A DNA stretch of 64,000 bases from positions 143,592,001-143,656,000 of the forward strand of contig JBITNC010000001.1 of the NCBI GenBank assembly GCA_050084985.1. Direction: 5' to 3'. The notes below the pieces were generated by a model. It made no database searches, was not told where the DNA came from, and saw only the letters and a list, made by a program, of their open reading frames with translations. A program made the translations under genes and the position numbers. Position 1 is the first letter of the stretch, and every line of letters starts with the position of its first letter. The stretch comes from Nageia nagi (Eukaryota; Pinophyta). This document shows, piece after piece, positions 12,397-22,860 of this stretch.

Positions 12397-14397
12397 ATGC
12401 TATCTCTTCAGAAAATGATTGCATTTTCTGTGTCGCTCATACTGTCATGGCCGTTGGTTGCCACCAAGACCTTCATCTTCAATAAGTTCAACAAATCAAG
12501 TATATTGTTAATAAAGGATGCTTGTATACAATCTGGACAAGTGCTCACCCTTACAAATCAGTCTGAGCTTTTACTTGGTCGAGCTCTATACCCTACTCCG
12601 ATAAGATTGAAGAAAAGTAATAGGAGTAATGTAGTAGTTTCTTTTAGTACTACCTTTGTGTTTTCAATTGTGATTCCTGCTCACGGCCCTGGTGGGCATG
12701 GGCTGGCTTTCATCATGACTCCTAACAAGTCCCTCAATGGCGCCATGGCATCCACGTACCTTGGCTTATTCAATAGGACGACAAATGAACTTGAATCAAA
12801 CCATCTATTTGCAGTGGAGTTCGACACACATTTGGACATTGGATATGGGGATATCGATGACAACCATGTTGGCGTGGATCTTAACAGCCTTAAGTCAGTA
12901 GTTTCTCAGCCTGCAGGCTATTGGATTGACGGAAACATTCAGAAATTGTATCTAAAAAGTGGAGAGAATATCCAAGTCTGGATCGATTACGAACGTCTTC
13001 GTGACCAGCTTACTGTAACTCTTGCGTTAGCCGGGATGGAGAAGCCTACCAAGCCACTGATATCACTACGAAATTTCAATCTTTCTGTAGTTCTGAAAGA
13101 AGAGATGTATGTGGGGTTTTCGTCATCTACGGGATCCACAAACGTTGAAGATCATTATATTCTCCGCTGGAGCTTCAGCACGGACGGTGAGGCGCCGGAT
13201 CTTGATCTCTCCGGTCTCCCCTCTTTTGTCAGAAAGAAGTCCATCACTCAATCCGGCAGATTCAAATCGGGTATTGCTCTAGCATCCGTTATTGCCCTTA
13301 TGGTCCCTGTTTTCTTTGTATTCTGTTGGCTGAGGAAGCAGAGGATCAGAGAATCTATTGAGGCGTGGGAGTTAGAGTATTGGCCTCACAGGATTCCCTA
13401 CAACGAGCTAGTTGCTGCCACACAAGGGTTCCGAGATGGGCAGATCTTGGGTTTTGGGGGTTTCGCTCGGGTTTACAAGGGCATTCTTCCCAAAAATGGC
13501 CTCCAAGTTGCAGTGAAATGCATCACGAAGGATTCCACGGACGGAATAAAGGAATTTATCGCCGAAATTTCGAGTGTGGGTCGTCTCCAGCACAGGAACC
13601 TGGTCCAACTACGAGGATGGTGCAGAAAGAATAATCAGCTCTTCATCGTCTATGATTATATGCCAAACGGAAGCCTTGATAAGATGATATTCGGGAACCC
13701 AAAGGAAGTTCTCCCCTGGTCTCAACGCTACTCTATCCTCAAGGACATAGGGACGGGACTCTTGTATCTTCACGAGCAATGGGATCAGAAGGTTGTTCAC
13801 AGAGACGTCAAGTCCAGCAATGTGTTGCTCGATTCGGACTTCAATGCCAAGTTGGGGGATTTTGGGCTTGCTCGTCTATATGACCATGCTCAAAATCCTG
13901 AAACAACTCGGGTAGTGGGAACTGTTGGATATATTGCTCCGGAAGTTACGAGCACAGGCAAAGTATCTCCGAGCTCTGATGTGTTCAGCTTTGGGATTGT
14001 TATACTTGAAGTTGCGTGTGGAAGAAGGCCGATTGATCAGTCCAAGGATCTGGACCAAGTAGTTCTGTTAGATTGGGTGAGGCTTTTGCATAAAAGGAGG
14101 AAACTGCTGGATGCTGTGGATCCAAATCTCAATGGCGACTACGACGCAGAAGAGGTGGAGAGAGTGCTGAAAGTGGGGGTTTACTGTTCTCATCCTCAGC
14201 CGCAATCAAGGCTTGGCATCAGAACAGTGCTAAAGATACTGGAAGGGGAAGCTCAACCTCCAGACGATGAGATCCCCTCCCTATCTTCACCTGAAATGGA
14301 TTCTAAGCAATACAGCTATATTCTCCATGAAACTGATGAAGAAAAATCTTCATCGTTACCATTTTCTTGGAAGTGCGGGGATTACGAGAGCCGTTAA
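12397..14397 (+). CDS. L-type lectin-domain receptor-like Ser/Thr kinase (LecRK)
   Basis: This is an intact intronless frame of 666 residues, normal for L-type lectin receptor kinases, which sit in the plasma membrane and link an extracellular lectin-like domain to a cytoplasmic Ser/Thr kinase. The open frame extends upstream to 12307 but has no ATG there (12307 is GTG). The first ATG, at 12397, is followed directly by a signal-peptide-like core (AFSVSLILSWPLVATKT), so I use it; 12415 is an alternative. Residues about 25-265 form the legume-lectin domain, with GGHGLAF (99-105), metal-binding VEFDT (140-144) and DNHVGVDLNS (155-164). A membrane span lies at about 291-311. The kinase (about 346-615) has VAVK Lys374, alpha-C Glu390, HRD Asp470, DFG 488-490 and GTVGYIAPE (508-516), all intact. 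In the glycine loop GFGGFARV (352-359) the third glycine is Ala357. The many extra frames inside it are shadows. Codon use is more GC-rich than anything around it. Ligand and pathway (defence or symbiosis in the family) cannot be read from sequence. Confidence 0.95.
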   Translation: MLSLQKMIAFSVSLILSWPLVATKTFIFNKFNKSSILLIKDACIQSGQVLTLTNQSELLLGRALYPTPIRLKKSNRSNVVVSFSTTFVFSIVIPAHGPGGHGLAFIMTPNKSLNGAMASTYLGLFNRTTNELESNHLFAVEFDTHLDIGYGDIDDNHVGVDLNSLKSVVSQPAGYWIDGNIQKLYLKSGENIQVWIDYERLRDQLTVTLALAGMEKPTKPLISLRNFNLSVVLKEEMYVGFSSSTGSTNVEDHYILRWSFSTDGEAPDLDLSGLPSFVRKKSITQSGRFKSGIALASVIALMVPVFFVFCWLRKQRIRESIEAWELEYWPHRIPYNELVAATQGFRDGQILGFGGFARVYKGILPKNGLQVAVKCITKDSTDGIKEFIAEISSVGRLQHRNLVQLRGWCRKNNQLFIVYDYMPNGSLDKMIFGNPKEVLPWSQRYSILKDIGTGLLYLHEQWDQKVVHRDVKSSNVLLDSDFNAKLGDFGLARLYDHAQNPETTRVVGTVGYIAPEVTSTGKVSPSSDVFSFGIVILEVACGRRPIDQSKDLDQVVLLDWVRLLHKRRKLLDAVDPNLNGDYDAEEVERVLKVGVYCSHPQPQSRLGIRTVLKILEGEAQPPDDEIPSLSSPEMDSKQYSYILHETDEEKSSSLPFSWKCGDYESR

Positions 14398-14542
14398 ACA
14401 AGCAGATGTTATACGGAAGATTCTGAATACCAGGTAGGCAGATAGGTGAATCTTCTGTGTACATGAGCTTCAATATTTACTTGGTTTATGAGTTCTTCTA
14501 CAGTTTAGTATGGCTTCCCACATGAAAGGCATTGTGGCATAA

Positions 14543-14548
14543 AATAAA
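14543..14548 (+). terminator. Polyadenylation signal candidate for the receptor kinase
   Basis: AATAAA lies 146 bases after the stop codon, followed by T-rich sequence with 'tttgtttgtttttaacatgtttttt', as expected for a plant 3' end. A second AATAAA is at 14683-14688. Confidence 0.5.
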
Positions 14549-14746
14549 CAATTATTTCTTTGTTTGTTTTTAACATGTTTTTTATTCTTGAGTTATGTTT
14601 TTTTTGGCCTAACACAATTTCTGATTTGTAAGTTATTCGTTTACTTTGGATTGTGATGAATGTATTGATCAATCTAATTTGGAATAAAAAATTGAGCTGT
14701 GCTTATTAGTGCGTGCGTGAACAAACGTGATATCAACAATTTGATG

Positions 14747-14858
14747 GAGAATGTTAAGTTATTAGGGTTGATATATTAGATTTAAAAGTGAGAAAGTAGC
14801 AAGAGAATGTTAAGTTATTAGGGTTAATATATTAGATTTAAAAGTGAGAAAGTAGCAA
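14747..14858. repeat. 56-bp perfect-phase tandem duplication
   Basis: Copy 1 is 14747-14802 and copy 2 is 14803-14858, both starting 'gagaatgttaagttattag'. Only one mismatch is visible between them ('gggttgat' against 'gggttaat'). The near identity shows a recent duplication just downstream of the receptor kinase gene. Confidence 0.9.
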
Positions 14859-16440
14859 AAAAACAAAATCATTGCTACTATGAAAAGGAAGGATGATTTG
14901 GAGAATAAAGGTAGGCTAGTTCATAGGTCTTTCTTTCCATTTACAATTGAGTTTATTTTAATAAAATAATTTGGAGAGGAAGGATAGGCTATTTAATAAA
15001 TAAATATTAAAGAAGGGTTCAAAGATTGATTTTTATTGTGTATTTTTAAAGATGGTGATCATTTTAAAATTTTATCTTTGTATTAAATAATTTTATGTAT
15101 GTGTAATGAGTTGAGTGAATTGTATAATAAATCTTTGATTATAAAATTGGATAATAAGTTTCTATGTAGTATATAAGAGAAACAAGAGACAATTGTATTA
15201 TTAAAGATTGTACTTTATTTTCTCATGATGGTACTATAGTTTATGTAGATGTTCATTAGAGAGACTTTATCTATAGTTCCATATTTGTGATATGTAAGTA
15301 ATCATGCTATAAGTAAACCTTCTATGTATTCTAAACTATTAATTAGTTTTATTTTATTACTATATCGATTATATATATAATATTTTGATGAAATTGATCA
15401 TTTACATTTAACTTTTGATTTTTTGGAAAATATATTTTTATATGCTTTGGATACAAATTCTTAAATCATTTCTCCACCTAGTAGCTAGAGTAAAAAGAAT
15501 TCAAGTATCCTCTATTAAAATAATTCTTATAGCTCATCTTATCCTTGAGGTCCTTACCTCATATCTTTATACTCTTTGAGCTTTTAATTAACATCAAAAG
15601 CATAAGATCATGTCTCCCTTGATGTTGAGTATCATTTAAAATCTCAACCAACTTTTGACCATAAAATAGGTAATTGTTCAAAGCCTAAAACAATAGTCTT
15701 CTCAACATTTTTACATATTATTTTGTAAGAAATAACTATTTAAATGCTTAAATTATTTAAATATTTGATCGCAAAGGCATAGGTCTCACAAACCATTGAG
15801 TTTAAACAATCATATAGGGGAGAGGACCCAATAGGTGAGCACATAGCAATGGCTGTGAGGGTTATTTTCATATATTTTTATATTCATAGAATATATTTGG
15901 TCCAATAGTTGATGCATCAAGTTATTAACTTTTTATAAATTTTTATGCTTATAAGTATAATACAAGTAATCATTTGAAATTTATTTTAAATATATCATTG
16001 ATAGGGGAGAAGATCTAGTTACGGTGCACTCTAACTTTACACCCATTAAAATCCAACTTAATAAAGTCGAATTGCTCTAAATTTTTTATAGCTTCTTCAT
16101 CGCTTAGTTTTCTATTTATAACTAAGGTTTTGAGTTGTCATCATCAAATTTGCTAGGTTAATCATATATGTAACTTAGCACTGAACTACTAGTGAAAGTG
16201 TAATTGATCTTGGGGGTTGTAATTGACACTGATTAGTATGAGTTTAAAAAGTGTTATTTTGGATAGTTTCTACTATTAGTTTAGATCAATGAAGTAAAAT
16301 ATATTAATTTATCCTCCTTTATATATACATTATAATCATAAATTTATGGTAATAATGTATATCTGCATTATTAAAATAATAATATTCTAATAATATATAT
16401 TAAAATATAACATTGATATATATCAAATAAATCAAGAATA
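14859..16440. other. AT-rich stretch without a recognised gene
   Basis: Neither strand carries a convincing frame. The phrase 'ggggaga(g/a)ga' occurs near 15816 and 16005, and 'ggtgcactctaac' near 16022 faintly resembles 'gggtgcaccacta' upstream of the kinase gene. No element ends could be defined. Confidence 0.4.
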
Positions 16441-18110
16441 TATATATATTACTTAGGTGAACTTCAAGTGAATGAAGGAGATGGAAGAGAGTGTAGAGTG
16501 ATGGGGTTGGAAGCCTTCTGGGAGAGTGACCCACCTCCTATGATCATTATCGAGGATTTAGATTTGGAATTAGACACCAATAAGCTATACAAGAATGTGA
16601 TCATCTATAAGATATGGGGGAAGCACCTAGATGGGAGTAAATCAAACTCTTCATCTTTGAACAATAGTCTGATACTACAACTATAACTTTGATTTCAAAT
16701 ACTTTCTTTATGGTTGAATTTCCTAATCAAAAGAAGAGAAACAACATTCTCAAATTCAAATACAAATGGTTCTATGGATAACATGATATTTTCATGTATC
16801 CCTTTAAGCCTAGGTTTAATTTGTTCAAAGACGAAGTTTAAGGTTAACTAGTTTGAGTCAAAATATTTGAAGAAAATAGGTGATCCATTGGTAAATATTT
16901 GTATTTGGAATCTCAAACAAAGGAGAACTTGGAAGAAACCCAAATTATGAGAAAGACTCGCTTGGTGGTATGGATGAAGATATCCTCTCCTTGACCACAA
17001 TCCATAAATATGGGTTCAAAATGGGGGGAATGGTCTCAAAATATAGAATACAAAACTTCTCTTATATATGTTATTTTTTTTCTCAAAGATACATATACCT
17101 AAATTGCAATTATCATAACATCCTTTCTCATTTTGGATGATTATAATCTATGAAGGAAACACAACAAGATATACAAGATTCTCATGTCCATGAAGTAAAT
17201 ATCTTTGAACATATCAATATTCCTAGAGTAAAGGAATTTCAATTTATAGATGTAAATATCATGGGCTATAGAATGATCTTAGAGTTGAACACTAGTGTCA
17301 AGGAAGATATGTTGGTTCCCTTCACATTAGTGATAAAATCTAATAAAATTATGAATTCTCTAGAGAAACATTCAGGGACCAAGAAACTCAAATATGACTC
17401 AGACCCATCGATTCAAGAGAAGGTGGAAGTGATGACTTAACCAACATCTATTCAATCAATAGCTTCACCAAAGTATGTGATACTTGTGATGAAGACTCCA
17501 TTAATAGCCTCTTTAAAATACCATAAATCAATCAATATGATTATTAAAAAAATAACTACTACATCAACTACAAACTATAGACTAAGAAAGCATCTAATTT
17601 TAGAATTAATGTTGAGCTGATGTATGAAAATTTGAAAGATGATTCTAAAGTAGAAATACAAATATATTATCTCAGAAGCCTAATGTCTAAGAATATATTC
17701 TTCACTCTTTCTTCTTTAGCAAAGAATATGTAGAAAGAAATATATAAAAGTAATGCTAACTATCAAACTTTTTTTCTTTGTAGTATTACCAAACCTTCTC
17801 TATAACAATCAAAATATAAAATAAAAAATCTACTAGTAAAGCTACCAGAGATGGAAGAATGTATGTTATAATTAGATACTGATTACTATTGAATATCTTA
17901 TTAAAAATTTTATAGGTTTTGGGTCCTTGTATAAAAATCCCCTCTTTTTTTAACATTAATTAAAAAAATTAAGAATAGATATGTATTTCAAAAACTATAA
18001 ATATATATTTAATATATATATATTAAATTATTTAATAATTTAAATATAAATATTCAAAATACATTTTAATTTTAACAATATATTATATATTATTTTGGAA
18101 AAATTATAAA
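16441..18110. other. Stretch with two short unrecognised open frames
   Basis: An open frame at about 16472-16686 (+) contains 'NVIIYKIWGKHL', which faintly resembles the start of plant LINE ORF1 proteins. A second, 17150-17440 (+), is 96 codons from a true ATG, contains 'MGYRMILELNTSVKEDM' and matches no family I know. Codon use is AT-rich like the surroundings. They may be parts of a decayed element; I would not call either a gene. 17440-18110 holds nothing I recognise. Confidence 0.3.
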
Positions 18111-18455
18111 ATTAATGTGAATGGAATGTGAGAAGGATTTATTTGATGAAATGAACTAAGAATTTAGGGGTAAGGTATAATAAGCATTGTGATAGTGGTG
18201 AATTTTGGTGCATTCATGTATAATGATTCATATTAGATATAATGTAATAAGACTCACTCATTTTATTAAAGTATTTATATACCTAATCCATTATGCATGT
18301 TTAAAAACAAGTAGAACACATACAAATGTTATTTTGTTGGGGTTAGTTCTAAGTACTTCATTAGATCAAAGAGTTTAAGGGAATCCTTTTGATAGCGATG
18401 AATTGCATATCATTCAGTAATTACATTCCATGAAATGTGTTTGTATCATGCATCT
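18111..18455 (-). pseudogene. PPR-linked remnant, duplicate of 7123-7490
   Basis: It is collinear by eye with 7123-7490 (shared 'gaggatttatttgatgaaatga'-type start, then 'tatataatgtaataaga.tcactcatt', then the PPR relic around 'gatcaaagagtttaagg'). On the minus strand that relic corresponds to the LKLFDxM part of a PPR repeat. It then jumps directly to LINE sequence matching 8640 onward, so about 1.15 kb present in the other copy (7490-8640) is absent here. Confidence 0.55.
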
Positions 18456-18459
18456 TATA

Positions 18460-19885
18460 AAATAAAGTGTTGAATTAGAATTCTCTATGCTTTTAGGCCT
18501 TTTAGAGATCAAATGATTGATTTTGCACAAAGAACCATACCCTTTTGTTTGTAGTCTAGCAATCCCATACCACTGAACTTCGTAGGGAGGAAATAGGTAT
18601 GCCAAGAAACTCTATGAAATATTTTTTCTTAATGTTATTAGTCCATATGAATTCCCATAGGATCTTTTTCATTTTGATATAATATGCTTATGAAGGAACC
18701 TAATAAGAAGAATAATATACATGGGAGGAAGCTAGCACTTTCAAACATATTTAGAATTTTTTAGCCAAGGAAAGATTATTCTCAATTCCATTAGTCTAAC
18801 ATTTTTTACACCTTGTTGATCACATAACTCCATAACTAGGAAGGAGATCGATAAAAAGAAAAAAAAAACCCAAGAAATTTGAAAACTTCTACATATGGGC
18901 TTAGGCAAAGTATACTATCCATAGAAAAAGATCTTCTTCCATTGAATGTTAGAACTAGAGACCTTGCAAAAGGTATTTAAAGAATCTATTACTTTAGAGA
19001 TAGATTTCTCATCTTCTTGGATGGTAAGGAAGGATTCATATGCAAAATGATCATTTATGAGTTGACCTTGATTATCAGGTAGGGAAATGCATTGAAATAT
19101 TTCCTTTAGAAGAATTTTAGGAAAGGAGGTAATCAAAATCTTCTACTACTGGAATGTAGAGGGAGGGTGTAAGAGGACATACTTGGCTTACCAAATTATT
19201 AATCCTATCTAATTCTATTTGGTAATTATTTAAAGAAAAGATTAGCAATATATAATGAAATAATATCTAGATCGTGTTGATGAACTAAGGTCCACAGCCC
19301 AAGGTCTCTAGTATAGAAAGAATAAATACCCATTCAATATAATCACAAGCTTTCTCAAAATTATACATAATAAAGAGGTCTTGTTAGTTAGATATGTGAG
19401 CCTATTCTATGCCTTCCCAAGATATAATAACATTATCCAAGATATATCTATTCTGAATAAATCCAATTTTTTCTAGGTGAACAATAATATAAAAAAGATC
19501 TCAAAGTTGTAAGGTCATATATTTAATAATTTTATAGTTGAAATTCAAGAGAATGATAGGTCATAAATTTGTAATGAGCTCTAGGTACCCTTTATTAGGG
19601 ATAATATTGATGTTACTCTTATTCATAAGGTTACTGAGAGAGCCTATGTATAAGGCATCTATATAAATATTGTGTAAATATGGGCCAATAAAATCCCAAT
19701 AAGAAATGTAAAATTCATAAGGGAAACCATATAGAATAGGGGCCTTTCCATTCACCATTTGAGAAAGAGTTTCCTTAATTCTTTAAGGGAAATACATTTG
19801 TCACACTCAACTCAAAGAAATAGCAAGCCACGAGATGGTACCACATCTTTGCATCACTACAAAGCCTGAGATCTTTGCATTGTTA
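18460..19885 (-). pseudogene. LINE ORF2 fragment, second copy
   Basis: It matches 8640-10340 in the same orientation and order. The minus-strand frame 19758-19561 gives 'MVNGKAPILYGFPYEFYIS' and 'LMNKSNINIIPNKGYLELI', the same RT N-terminal region as in the first copy but with the more usual KAP and PYEFY residues. Further down (18605-18480) is the post-RT part with 'EVQWYGIARLQTKG'. It lacks the 240-bp internal duplication seen in the first copy. Stops and shifts make it inactive. Its 5' end abuts, head to head, the plus-strand LINE that starts near 19890. Confidence 0.7.
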
Positions 19886-19889
19886 TAAA

Positions 19890-22860
19890 GCTTAATTGCT
19901 TGCTTATGGCCCATACTAAAATTAGCTCTGATCACATCCCTATACTTCTTCAAGCTTTTTCATTACTCCAAAAAGATGATTCCTTTTAAATTTAAATCTA
20001 TGTGGTTGACTTGTCCAAACATATTTGATAATATTCAAGAATGGTGGAATATTCCTACCAAATGCACTAAAATATTTTAATTATCCACTAAGATAAAGAA
20101 TATCAAGAAGGAATTAAAAAGGTAAAATTAGGAGGTCTTCAATTAGATTGATAGAAGTCAAGAAGCTTAGAAAATGGAACTCAAGGATATTGAATTAACA
20201 ATTCAACATGAGGGAAGGAGTGAAGAGTTAGAAGAAAGAAACAAATACACCAAATTGAAGCTACTTGAAATCCTTAAAAATAAAAAAAAACTCATTGGAA
20301 GAAAAAATTAAGAGTGTATTGTGTTAAAAAAGGTGATAGAAATACTAAATTCTTCAAATTTACAACTCTAATAAGGAGAACTTTCGATAGGATTTGAGAA
20401 CTTATAATCGATAATGGGAAGCTAGTAATAGAGGATGAAGAAATAAAATAAACAACAGTTGAGTTCTATAAAAATATTCTAACAAAAAGCTCAAAAGTAG
20501 ATTAAAATGTATCAAAAATATTACTTATAAACATTTCAAATATGATCAATGATGAAGATAATTAAAGATTAGTAAAACCATTTTCTAAGGAAGAAATTTA
20601 TGTTTCTCTTTTTGATATGAACCTAGATAAAGCTCATACTTTGGATGGACTCTCTGTAAAGTTTTTTCAATCTTATTAGGAAATAGTAGGAAAATATGTG
20701 ATGAAAGCCATCTAAGAGTTTGAACAAAAGAACTCTCTATTGAAAAATTAGAACATAATCTTTCTAGATTTGATTCCCAAGGTACAATGAGCAAACCACC
20801 TTAAAATTTTTAAACCAATAAGTTTATGTAATATGGTTTATAAAATTATTACTAAACTACTTGGCAACCAAATGAGGAAAATTCTATCAAAGATAATTTT
20901 TGAAGCATAAGATGGCTTTGTCAAAGAGAGATAGATAGTAGATGGGAAAATTTTAATGCATGAAGTAGTCCATATGATTAAAAGTAATAACCATGAAGAA
21001 ATGTTTATCAAACTAGACATGTAGAAAACATATGATAAAGTATCATGGTAATTATTAGATCAGGTACTATCTATGTTTAGATTTGGGACCTAATGGAGAA
21101 AGTGGATACAATTATGTATCTCTCCAGCTACCTTCTCATTATTAGTGAATGGAAAACATGATGGCTTCTTTAACAAGTCAACGATTAAGATAAGGTGATC
21201 CAATTTCTTTGTATCTTTTCATCACCATGGATGAAGCTCTTAGGAAAATAATAATGAGGGCCAATAAGTCAAGGATAATTCATGATATTAAATCATATCC
21301 AAACTACCATAATGTCACCATTCACCAATTTATAGATGACATAATATTAGTAGGGAAAACAAGGCTTTTAGAGGAAATTGAGTTCAAAAAGATATTAGAT
21401 AACTATGAGAGAGCTTTTAATTAGAAGATCAATTGTGAAAAAACCAGTATTTTCTTCTTCAACACCCCTTTGAAAAGAAGGGAAAGGATTGCAATAGTTT
21501 TTTAGTATCAAATTGGTATCTTCCCTTGAATATACCTTAGAATGCCACTATTTTTTGGAAGAATTTAGAAGGATTTCTATAATGGAGTTATGAACAAATT
21601 TGATATAAAATTATCAATATGGAAAGGGGAACTTCTAAGTATAGCAAGAAAGATATAGCTTGTAAAAGTCACACTACAAAGTATTCCAAATTATAACTCT
21701 AATAGCTTCAAAAATGATCAAATTTATGCTAGATTTATCTAGACTAAGGTTGAACAAAAAAGAAGGATTTCTTTGGTAACTTTGACAAAATTTTGTAAAA
21801 AAAAGAAAGGAGGACTAGGAATGAGACAAATTAGATTGGTAAATCAAGTGTTTAGAATCAAACTTGCATGGAAACTATTTGTAGGGGAATAAAAGGAGTG
21901 AATTAGAATATGTAAATAGAAAGACCTAGAGGGAGAAAGAAATCTCATTATAAGAAGATTCCCCTCCAAAGGATCCATATTTTAGAATGGCTTGGTAGGA
22001 GTTTGAGATTCCCTTCGGCATAATTCTTGGTGGAAAGTGTATAGTGGAAGTACTATTCTATTCTAGGATGAAATATAGTTGGGAAAGGTGCCACTTGTAA
22101 AAGAAGTTGAATTCTCCCAAATAATGAATTGAGAAAAAGTTATTATAGAGATTAAAATTTTAAGCTACATGAGTAGAAGGGATGGTGATAATATGGAATG
22201 GTGTCTTCCTCCAACATCTAACCCAATCATTGGATCTCAAATTAAGAAGCCAAAATAAAGATTGAACAAAGTCAAGCTTTTCATTACATAGAAGGAGGAT
22301 ATCCTTGTTTGGATAGATAAAAAATCACACTCAATCAAAATAGGATACCATAGTTTGAATACAAATGAGGTAAAAAATTGAAAAATTAATTGGGAGAAAA
22401 TACAAATAAAAGGAATAATTCCAAAAGTATCATGTTTATATTGGGTTGTAGTGTTGAAAAAATACATACTCATGATAATATAAAGAAAAAAGGATTGAAA
22501 ATGCCTAATAGGTGTGTAATGTGCAAAAAAGAAGAGGAAACAGTTGATCATTTACTAGTTCAATGTGAGTATGCAAGTAAGATTTGGGGTAGGATGGCAC
22601 AATAGTTATAGTTATAATGGGTGAGACAAGCTTTGATAATGAAGGTTATTATTTTATGGGGGGTACCTTGGTCTCAATAAAAATCTAGAAGAGTCTAGGT
22701 AATGTATCCTTGCCTGCGCTATGGACCCTTTGGAAGGAAATAAATATCCAAATGTTTAAGAAATGTAGACTATGGACCCTTTGGAAGGAAATAAATACCC
22801 AAATGTTTAAGAAATGTAGATAAAAATTGGAGGAAACTCTCTAAATCTATCTAAAAATAG
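19890..22860 (+). pseudogene. LINE (L1-type) ORF2: endonuclease end, RT, zf-RVT
   Basis: Reading on the plus strand, the end of the endonuclease (SDHIPILL-like, then FKFKSMWLTCPN) begins near 19930. The reverse transcriptase follows, with IFLDLIPKVQ (20755), FKPISLCNMVYKIITKLL (20805), FVKER (20920), FIKLDM (21005), a shifted GDPISLYLFITM (21198) and HQFIDDIILVG (21320), where FIDD replaces the usual FADD. The zinc-binding zf-RVT domain is at about 22430-22600 (RCVMCKKEEETVDHLLVQC, then ASKIW). One frame can be followed for hundreds of codons, but many stops occur where Trp, Gln or Arg is expected, as from C-to-T change. The element is truncated at the 5' side and dead. This L1-like order (EN, RT, zf-RVT) is typical of plant LINEs. 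Confidence 0.8.
22719..22820 (+). repeat. 51-bp in-frame tandem duplication in the LINE
   Basis: Copy 1 (22719-22769) and copy 2 (22770-22820) both read 'ctatggaccctttggaagg...' with one visible difference ('ataaatatcc' against 'ataaataccc'). Seventeen codons are duplicated in the frame that follows zf-RVT (WTLWKEINIQMFKKCR-like). The near identity means the duplication is much younger than the element's own decay. Confidence 0.9.

Noticed and set aside
13365-14058. Several open frames inside the kinase region on both strands
   Set aside because: They are shadows of the kinase frame and lack any independent support.
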